Shown one piece after another: positions 27,501-32,839 of a stretch of DNA of 32,839 bases. The position numbers were made by a program, and so were the translations under genes. The stretch is from Leptospirales bacterium (lineage in GTDB: Bacteria; Spirochaetota; Leptospiria; Leptospirales; Leptospiraceae): assembly GCA_013297885.1 (NCBI GenBank), contig JAAFIR010000043.1, positions 1 through 32,839 of the forward strand. Reading direction: 5' to 3'. How positions within the stretch are numbered: position 1 is the first letter of the stretch; the number at the start of each line of letters is the position of its first letter. The notes under the pieces are model-generated. The model made no database searches, had not been told where the DNA came from, and saw only the letters and a list, made by a program, of their open reading frames with translations.

Positions 27501-29776
27501 GCTTGGTAAGCTGAAGAAATTTTTGCTTTACGTGAAGCTTTTAAATTGAATAAAGCTAAATTTTTAATTTCATCAGAACTAGTTAAATACATTTTTCCCA
27601 AATTTAATTGATTTGTAATGATAAAAATATTTTCATCAATTTTATCTTGTGGAATAATTTTTAACAAAACTTTACCAATTTCAAAATGAATTTTATTTCT
27701 TTCATTTTCCGGTATTAATAAATAAGCAGATTGTTGGATTCTATCATGGTTAAACTTAAATTTTTTTGATTTTAACTCTTTAGTATTAAATAAAATTTCT
27801 TCACCAAGATACAATAAATATGAATCTCTAATTGCAGGAAAAATGATTTCTTCAATTTCTGAAATGTTTTTATTCATTAGAGCTGAGATAGTAAGTAAAT
27901 CAAATTGATTTCCAATGGATGCAGCAAACATAAGTAATTCTTGAGATACACTCGGAAATTGCCTGATCTTATTTGCCATTAATTCAATCACATTTTCTGT
28001 AAAACTTCTGTTTAAAATTTTTTGAAAATCCCAGACCCATTTTTTAGTTTGATTTGAATAAATTAAGAGTTTCTCAGAATATAAAGATTTCAAAAATTCA
28101 TTTATAAAAAAAGGATTTCCTTCTGTTTTTGATAAAACTAATTCTGCTAAAACTTCTGTACTAATATCGTTCAACGATAGTGTTTCAGAAAGAATGTTAA
28201 TTATATGATTTAATTTTAATGGCTCTAATAAAATTGTATTTTTTGCAATATTTAACTTCTCTAATTCATCAAATAAATTATTCAGAGGATGAATTAATGT
28301 TATCTCATTGTCCCTATAAGCTGAAATAAATAACATTCCTTGTGAGCTGGTTGTTAATAAAAGTTGTATTAAATTTAAAGAAGCATTATCTGCCCATTGT
28401 AAATCATCTAGAAAAATAACAATTGGACGTTCTCGATTGATAAATACATTTATAAATTTTTGAAAAAGAATTTTAAATCTATTTCTCGCTTCAAACATTG
28501 GAAGTTCAATCATAGGATTTTGTTTTCCAATTATCAATTCGATTTCAGGAATAATATCTATTATCAATTGTCCATTTTCACCCAACGCAAGTGATAATTT
28601 TTCTCGAATTTTTTGTAATTCTTTTTCAGGCTCTGATAATAATTGTTTTACTAGTTCACGAAATAAATCTACAAATGCTTTATAAGGTATTTCTCTATTA
28701 AACTGATCAAATTTACCAGTCAGAAAATAACCATTTTTTGCAGTGATAGGTTTATAAATTTCAGCTACAATAGAAGATTTTCCAATTCCAGAATAACCTT
28801 TTATTAAAAGTAATTCAGATTGTATTTGAATTGATCTTTCAAAAGCTTTTAATAAAAGTTCAATTTCTTTTTCTCTCCCATATAATTTTTGAGGGACTAA
28901 CAATTTTCCAGAAATATCATACATTCCTAATTTTAGAAAAACTTCATTATAAGAAATATTTCCATCTTGAATCATTTCTAAATCATGAATTATTCCTGCT
29001 ATACTCTGGTATCTGTCTTCAGAATTTTTTGAAATTAATTTACTAACTAAATCAGATAAGGTTTCTGGAATTTCTAAATTTATCAAATTTAATTTTTTTG
29101 GTAAAATTGCGATATGTGAATATACAAGTTGAATTGGATCTTGATTTTCAAAAGGAACTTTTCCAATTAGCATTTCATAAAACATAATTCCTAATGAATA
29201 ATAATCAGAACGATAATCAATTGAACGATTCATCCTTCCTGTTTGTTCAGGTGAAATATAGAATAGTGTTCCTTCTAATATATCAATTCTGGAATTTTTA
29301 TTTTGTTCAGTTGTAAGATTTGTTGAAATACCAAAGTCGATTATTTGAACTTCATTTGTATTTTTATTCCACAAAATATTACTTGGAGTTAAATCTTTAT
29401 GAATTATATTTTTATCATGAATCTTAGATAAAATGTTAAGTATTTTTTTAGACAAGTCTAGAAATTCATTTAAATCTAATTTTTTTGTTGATAAAACTTT
29501 GGAAAAGGATTCACCTTTAAAATCTTCAAAAACTAAAATTAAATTGTTATTGAATTTTTCCAAATTTAGGACTTTTACAACTCCTTCAAATTCTAAAGAT
29601 TTGGTAATTTCAAATTCTTTTTTAAAAGATGAAAGCTCTTCTAGATTTGGATATTCAGAATTAAGAATTTTTAAGATTACAGGTAATTTGTCAGAAATTC
29701 GAATGCTTTTATAAACAGTTGTTCTTTTACTTTCATAAATTAATTCTAATTCTTCATAACCAGGAATTTGAAACAT
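24533..29776 (-). CDS. Giant Ser/Thr kinase - AAA - TPR - GAF - SpoIIE phosphatase
   Basis: The 1747-residue cytoplasmic signalling protein carries two opposite activities. The N-terminal Hanks-type kinase (about 1-270) has Lys36 in VILK, the catalytic loop HKDLTPSN (126-133, Asp128) and DFG (147-149). An AAA-type ATPase (about 295-580) has Walker A GYSGIGKSS (327-335) and Walker B IVIFLDDLQWAD. A long TPR-like helical region runs to about 1310, a GAF domain spans about 1335-1490, a coiled coil follows, and the C-terminal PP2C-like SpoIIE phosphatase contains GGDYY, DATGHG (1566-1571), FTDG (1683-1686) and QDD (1736-1738). All key residues are present. This plan is known in Leptospira and some other bacteria. 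Target proteins are unknown, and no anti-sigma-factor antagonist gene is adjacent. Confidence 0.93.
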   Translation of the reverse strand: MFQIPGYEELELIYESKRTTVYKSIRISDKLPVILKILNSEYPNLEELSSFKKEFEITKSLEFEGVVKVLNLEKFNNNLILVFEDFKGESFSKVLSTKKLDLNEFLDLSKKILNILSKIHDKNIIHKDLTPSNILWNKNTNEVQIIDFGISTNLTTEQNKNSRIDILEGTLFYISPEQTGRMNRSIDYRSDYYSLGIMFYEMLIGKVPFENQDPIQLVYSHIAILPKKLNLINLEIPETLSDLVSKLISKNSEDRYQSIAGIIHDLEMIQDGNISYNEVFLKLGMYDISGKLLVPQKLYGREKEIELLLKAFERSIQIQSELLLIKGYSGIGKSSIVAEIYKPITAKNGYFLTGKFDQFNREIPYKAFVDLFRELVKQLLSEPEKELQKIREKLSLALGENGQLIIDIIPEIELIIGKQNPMIELPMFEARNRFKILFQKFINVFINRERPIVIFLDDLQWADNASLNLIQLLLTTSSQGMLFISAYRDNEITLIHPLNNLFDELEKLNIAKNTILLEPLKLNHIINILSETLSLNDISTEVLAELVLSKTEGNPFFINEFLKSLYSEKLLIYSNQTKKWVWDFQKILNRSFTENVIELMANKIRQFPSVSQELLMFAASIGNQFDLLTISALMNKNISEIEEIIFPAIRDSYLLYLGEEILFNTKELKSKKFKFNHDRIQQSAYLLIPENERNKIHFEIGKVLLKIIPQDKIDENIFIITNQLNLGKMYLTSSDEIKNLALFNLKASRKAKISSAYQASLSYAKESIKLFGENNWNEYYNEFLELHELIIELSSLLGDFTEMNEYISKIDSEKIPILDLVNINFTKIQALASQNKLSEAIEFGKKFLIKLGVIFPEQPKLEDFLLEINHINFLLKDKNIQDLFYLKKMNDKEKLAVMKIAACLIPACFNAGSPLFVLLNILQVSYSIQFGNCSISCFAYVNYSIVINNITKEINTSEEFRKVAFKLALEPDSALMKAGTYIGIGIFLHHRKYHLKESIEILKLGLKTAYETGALEFVGYSSYAICMVSFWIGNNILELQSVILKYRKNLIEQKLITTANYCTIFLDATITLNGTSNLSIEIFNNESLVIKESLNSGDKVRLFFFYLYRMTSNYYLNKIQDAIEDSKKARIYLNAGSGTISEAGFYFFDSLILIRKFEQYNYEELNSLEEKSVWILLQSNLENLKLWTKFAPMNHEHKLILIEAEFFRIKGNIIQAIEMYDKSIQLANKFGYIQDEALANELFAKFWLIQKKTDYAKLHFEKSIYLYNTWGAELIVKRIEKEYLFLNTKRESLNQKFSGTVSLSVTASTTSSKSKSTSSLLDIFSLIKSSQTISEEIQLESLLEKVIWIILENAGAEKGVLILKEEEWKIQVIANISNAEIQILKSITLNNASEIIPKSIVQYSIRTGEMLVINDATNDKRYATDPYLNNNNVKSVLCEPIHRQGELVALLYLENNLSTNTFTEDRLEILKMLSSQAIISIENAKLYKNLEDKVKERTAELNNTLNIIKKDLTLAKKIQQNTLKVDTSKIESLNIVTIYQPMAEVGGDYYSITKLNDTVYRIFLADATGHGVQAAMMTMAIKGIYDNLKNFEMDTSNLMDIFNNEYMQKYNSLNSFLTCVIIDIDFMQKKIKYTSAGHPASVLLKSEQIHFLEKTGKMIGIKKNTEYTFIEYSFDHGDKLFLFTDGIFEEFNIDNVEFGEENFYSILKTNQSLSLNEIIDISLAELNKFMNGSAIQDDITLIGVELK

Positions 29777-29890
29777 AAAGCATTAATTATTAAGACTAAA
29801 TAATTTTTCAATTCACAAATTTTTGAAAACAAGGTTTTTTTTAAGTTGAGTTTTTCGATTTTAGAAAAAGTGAATTAGTTCGACAGAAAA

Positions 29891-30289
29891 TCAAAAGTTT
29901 CTTATTTTTTCAACCATTGAGTAAAGACCATTTCTTCGACTAATAGAAAGATGTTTATCTAACCCAATTTGTTTTAAAAATTCTAAATCTGTATTTTGGA
30001 TTTCTTGTTTTTTTTGTCCTGAAAAAACTTTTACTAAAAGAGCAATCATTCCTTTGGTAATTGATGAATCTGAATCTGCTTGAAAGTTTACAGTCTCAAC
30101 TCCTACATCTTTTAACAACCAGACTCTTGACTGACAACCAGGAACTAAATTTTCTTTCACTTTTCCTTCTTCAGGAAATTGATTTAGTTCATCACCAAGT
30201 TCTATTAAGTATTGGTATTTTTCTTGCCAATCTGTGAACTCTTCAAACTCTTGGACAATTTCTTTTTTAATTTCTTCGATAGATTTCAT
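29891..30289 (-). CDS. sufE: Cysteine desulfurase activator SufE
   Basis: The 132-residue sulfur-acceptor protein takes persulfide from SufS for iron-sulfur cluster assembly. The active-site Cys52 lies in [11 protein letters not shown], one position from the Escherichia coli residue (Cys51). Supporting motifs are [19 protein letters not shown] and the C-terminal [16 protein letters not shown]. Length is normal. No suf genes are adjacent; its neighbours are the giant kinase gene (downstream) and repeat copy E (upstream). The ribosome site is weak, but the start gives the family-normal N-terminus. Confidence 0.95.
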   Translation of the reverse strand: MKSIEEIKKEIVQEFEEFTDWQEKYQYLIELGDELNQFPEEGKVKENLVPGCQSRVWLLKDVGVETVNFQADSDSSITKGMIALLVKVFSGQKKQEIQNTDLEFLKQIGLDKHLSISRRNGLYSMVEKIRNF

Positions 30290-30328
30290 TTCTATTAGTT
30301 AGACTTTATAAATTTGTTTTTCAACACT

Positions 30329-30501
30329 AGCAAAAGGGATTGCAGCGTTTCTGAATCCTTTGATTTTAATGAAAGGATTCAGAAGTAGCATAAAGCCCGG
30401 TTTTTTTCACCTAACCCATTTTTCTTTGTGTTGAAAAAGATTTACTTTCTTTTCTAACCTATTAAGCAAAGGAAAAAGGGTTAGTTGAAAAAAATTTGCC
30501 C
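30329..30501. repeat. Intergenic modular palindromic repeat, copy E
   Basis: This copy fills the spacer between the DUF2147 gene and sufE. The left end AGCAAAAGGGATTGCAGCG is a hybrid of the ends of G/H and C/D. The core is TTCTGAAT (30349-30356), inner stem CCTTTGATT/AATGAAAGG (one G-G mismatch), ATTCAGAA (30377-30384). The right module is a long imperfect hairpin: CCGGTTTTTTTCACCTAACC (from about 30397) pairs with GGGTTAGTTGAAAAAAATTT (to about 30498). The end is TTTGCCC. Confidence 0.78.
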
Positions 30502-30506
30502 GAATA

Positions 30507-31007
30507 TTATTTCTTTTTGTCCATACAATCCCAAGAAGGATCTGATGGAAGGGCACCTGCAATTTTAGTCCATGTATTTGTTTTACCTAAAAATGAAGAA
30601 ATACAAAGATAACCTTTTAAGTTTAATTTATCACCTTCAAGTAAAATTTTTCCACAATAAGTTTTTCCATCACGAGGATTATAAATTTTACCGTTTTTGT
30701 ATTCGCTGTCACCAACTGAATCAAAACCATTTAAAAATTGCATTCCAAGATTTGGTCTTTTTCTTAAAGACTCGTCCTGATTGTTATGATCTAAATAAGG
30801 GGTTCCAGGAACTCCATCTTTTGAACCTGCTTTGTATGCATTGTCTTTAATGCAATAAGTTCTACCGCAATATTTAGCACCACATTTGAACATCTCGATT
30901 ACAGAATCTTTTTCTGGTGGGAAATATTTTCCAACTACCGCGTCTGGGTTGTCTTGTGAAATAATGCTTAAGCTAAAAGCAATTAGAATGAATAATTTTT
31001 GAATCAT
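30507..31007 (-). CDS. Exported DUF2147-family protein
   Basis: The 166-residue protein has a signal peptide (MIQKLFILIAFSLSIIS). Its mature part fits DUF2147: VVGKYFPPEKDSVIEMFKCG at the front, then PNLGMQFLNGF, IYNPRDGKTYCGKILLEGD, LNLKGYLCISSFLGKTNTW and a final SDPSWDC. Other members lack most of the cysteines. Here six or more are present (CGAKYCGRTYC and others), pointing to disulfides in the periplasm. Function of the family is unknown. A strong ribosome site (AGGAGAG) precedes the ATG. Confidence 0.87.
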   Translation of the reverse strand: MIQKLFILIAFSLSIISQDNPDAVVGKYFPPEKDSVIEMFKCGAKYCGRTYCIKDNAYKAGSKDGVPGTPYLDHNNQDESLRKRPNLGMQFLNGFDSVGDSEYKNGKIYNPRDGKTYCGKILLEGDKLNLKGYLCISSFLGKTNTWTKIAGALPSDPSWDCMDKKK

Positions 31008-31122
31008 TTTTCTCTCCTGATTAAAATGGGATTTGATATTACTTTCAGGTTTTTTTTTGTCATCTTATTTTTTATTTTTTTGTTTTTTCTAAAGTCGATG
31101 ATTTTGGTTAAAGTTTTTCATT

Positions 31123-31432
31123 TTAATCATTTTTATTTTCCAATTGAATTCTATCTTTTTCAAGATGAAATTTAGAAATAATATTTCTTTTTTTTGAATC
31201 TATCCAGTCTTCTCCACCCCGATCATTTGATTTATTAAAAAATTCATCTGCTTTTTCGACTTCACCTTTAGACCAATAATAAATTGCCAAATTCCATAAG
31301 GCTGATGCAGAAGAATTACCAGAAACCAATAAAGCTTTTTCCCAATCTTTTTTGGCTAGTTCCAAATTTGGTGAATCTGTTTGTAACCATTTAATTCCTG
31401 AGCTTAATAAAGATTTCACTTCCTTTTTTTTT
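31123..31432 (-). pseudogene. Detached TPR-like C-terminal part of the lipoprotein gene
   Basis: This frame, from the nine-A run to the stop at 31123, reads EVKSLLSSGIKWLQTDSPNL, ELAKKDWEKALLVSGNSSAS, ALWNLAIYYWSKGEVEKADE and FFNKSNDRGGEDWIDSKKRN. That is a plausible TPR-like pair of helices. It has no ribosome site or start of its own at a sensible position, and it lies in the frame obtained if one A is removed from the run at the end of the upstream lipoprotein. I take it as the C-terminal third of one original protein of about 350 residues. Confidence 0.7.
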
Positions 31433-32173
31433 GGGGTTATCAGAAATACCTGCAGAGTTTTCATAAATAGGAACTTCATAATCTTCCATTTCAGGAGAAA
31501 GATTTTTTCCAATTGATGCAGATGCAACTTCTAAAGCTTTATTAAATCCTTCTTGTTCAGATGGGCAATTACTGTATGTAAGATTGGAAGAAGATTTAGT
31601 AATTTTTGCTGGTTCAGAATTTGTATATTCTTTGGACTGAGCTGTTTCTAAATTTACTAATTTTGCTTTTGCATAAACAACATAAATTAATTCTTTTACA
31701 TATTCATTATAACTAACTGTTTTATATCTTGTGCATTTACCTTGGTCATTTCTCGCTGCACAAGTTTGACTGGAACGAACAACTATAGAGCTTTTACATT
31801 CCCATGATGGTGGTCCGGGAATTTCAATAAATAATAATCCATCAATTGACAATTCTTTGCTAATATCTTTTGTGAGTCCAATTTTTTGTGCAAATGCAAT
31901 TTCATTTAATCGAACACTTCTAGCACTCACATCTACAATTCTAAAATAACGTTTTCTTTGTAGTTCATTTAAAATTGCACCATGAATTGTTTTTTGAATA
32001 TTATCATAATTATCTATTGTAGAATCATTTTTTTTATAAACATGAATTCCAATATCTTTTCCACCTTGCATAAATTCCCAAAACCCAGGTGGGGCTTCTT
32101 TCACAACAGGAATTTTAACTGTTGTAGCACAATAGGAAATCGAAATTACTAAAATAAAAATTATATAATTCAT
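31391..32173 (-). CDS. Lipoprotein, N-terminal part of a frameshifted gene
   Basis: The 260-residue product has signal MNYIIFILVISISYC with a lipobox-like ISYC (Cys15). The mature part contains ILNELQRKRYFRIVDVSARS and IDGLLFIEIPGPPSWECKSS, followed by a Cys-containing loop (CAARNDQGKC) and ELIYVVYAKAKLVNLETAQS. This looks like an outer-membrane-associated lipoprotein that binds or processes an unknown partner. After NPKKK the frame passes a run of nine A (T at 31424-31432) and ends 11 codons later with an unrelated tail (GSEIFIKLRN). With eight A the frame would continue into the TPR-like region ending at 31123. Confidence 0.75.
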   Translation of the reverse strand: MNYIIFILVISISYCATTVKIPVVKEAPPGFWEFMQGGKDIGIHVYKKNDSTIDNYDNIQKTIHGAILNELQRKRYFRIVDVSARSVRLNEIAFAQKIGLTKDISKELSIDGLLFIEIPGPPSWECKSSIVVRSSQTCAARNDQGKCTRYKTVSYNEYVKELIYVVYAKAKLVNLETAQSKEYTNSEPAKITKSSSNLTYSNCPSEQEGFNKALEVASASIGKNLSPEMEDYEVPIYENSAGISDNPKKKGSEIFIKLRN

Positions 32174-32403
32174 ATTTAAAACCTACTTTTAGAAAATTGA
32201 ATAAGCTAGCTTGAATAATAACTTCCATTTTAGTCAATTTAAATTCTATTTTTTTGAAATATAAAAATACTTTTGTTTATAATTTTATTTTATTTCTTCA
32301 AAAAAAATCTGTCATAAGAATTGAATTTTTCGTTTTATTTGTATCAGCTAAAAAAACTATATTTAAATTATTGATCAAGTAAATTATCACTGGAGATAAA
32401 AAT

Positions 32404-32839
32404 ATGGAAAGATCAACACCAAAAAAAGCTTATCCAATAAAAAATGAAATTGACGAGACTGCCGTAAAATCGGGATCAGAAAAAAAATTGGATGAGAGAA
32501 TCAATTTTCTGACCCAAGTTGGTAGTCCTATTAATAAAGAAGCATTAGCATGTCTTTCTGCTGAACAAATAAAAGAGGTATTGGATTTCTTTTACTGGGG
32601 TGGAACTAGCATTAAAGACAATAATTCATCAGGAGAGCCTAGTAAAACTCCCGAAAAAATAAAATGGAATGCTGTGATGGTAAATTATATTAATAAAATG
32701 CCATTACCAACAAAGGAAGATACTGCTAAATTAAATAAGATGTTTGATGAAAAAATAACAGTTTCAAAATATAAAACATTGAATAATAATAAAGACAGAA
32801 ATGACAAAGGACGCATTGATAGATGGAAAGACGCACTTT
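32404..32839 (+). CDS. Unrecognised gene, 3' end beyond the window
   Basis: The frame is open from ATG 32404 to the window edge, 145 codons. GGAG (32392-32395) lies eight bases before the ATG, so the start is well supported. The visible part is hydrophilic, with no signal peptide: MERSTPKKAYPIKNEIDETA, later CLSAEQIKEVLDFFYWGGTS and a Lys/Asn-rich helical stretch. No family is recognised. The codons include more GAC, GAG, CGC and GGA than the neighbours, which hints at a different origin, but the sample is small. Upstream 32174-32403 is AT-rich with no other feature seen. Confidence 0.75.
   Translation, partial: MERSTPKKAYPIKNEIDETAVKSGSEKKLDERINFLTQVGSPINKEALACLSAEQIKEVLDFFYWGGTSIKDNNSSGEPSKTPEKIKWNAVMVNYINKMPLPTKEDTAKLNKMFDEKITVSKYKTLNNNKDRNDKGRIDRWKDAL

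Overview
The window is a very AT-rich bacterial chromosome segment (well under 35% G+C by eye). It most likely comes from a spirochaete of the Leptospira lineage. That is inferred from a flagellar rod protein (FlgF/FlhO type), many small lipoproteins, a 7TMR-DISM hybrid histidine kinase, and a giant protein joining a Ser/Thr kinase, an AAA/TPR region, a GAF domain and a SpoIIE phosphatase. No phage, insertion sequence or CRISPR array is visible.

Layout. 1-579 is gene-free and holds a repeat element. 580-2498 carries an outer-membrane barrel-like protein and an acyl-CoA dehydrogenase. 2499-3908 is a long gene-poor stretch with another repeat. 3909-6706 (+) carries an MFS (UMF1-like) transporter, two small proteins and flgF. 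6875-8935 (-) is a chemotaxis receptor with a NIT-like sensor. 9522-10598 (+) is trpS. 10743-13796 (-) is the hybrid kinase. 14117-19107 (+) is an RND efflux pump followed by a helical protein, a DUF5329 protein and a lipoprotein. 21647-19278 (-) is tRNA-Ser(GGA), dnaX, ybaB and recR, the classic replication/repair cluster. 22042-23530 (+) is a three-gene unit with a RelE-like toxin fold. 24347-23536 (-) encodes two related lipoproteins. 29776-24533 (-) is the giant kinase/phosphatase. 30289-29891 (-) is sufE, 31007-30507 (-) is a DUF2147 protein, and 32173-31123 (-) is a lipoprotein gene broken by a frameshift. An unrecognised gene begins at 32404 (+) and runs off the window.

The most unusual signal is not a gene. 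At least eight intergenic spacers carry members of a modular, palindrome-rich repeat family. They share end sequences (about AGCRAAAGNGATTG on one side and AATTYGCCC on the other) but have interchangeable hairpin cores. Five copies share a core TTCTGAAT-stem-ATTCAGAA whose inner stem varies by paired substitutions, so the base-pairing is conserved rather than the sequence.

Three genes have non-standard or damaged reading frames. recR has no in-frame ATG, GTG or TTG at its expected start and appears to begin at ATA, overlapping the ybaB stop. One lipoprotein has an in-frame TAA 32 codons before its probable ancestral stop. Another is split at a run of nine A.
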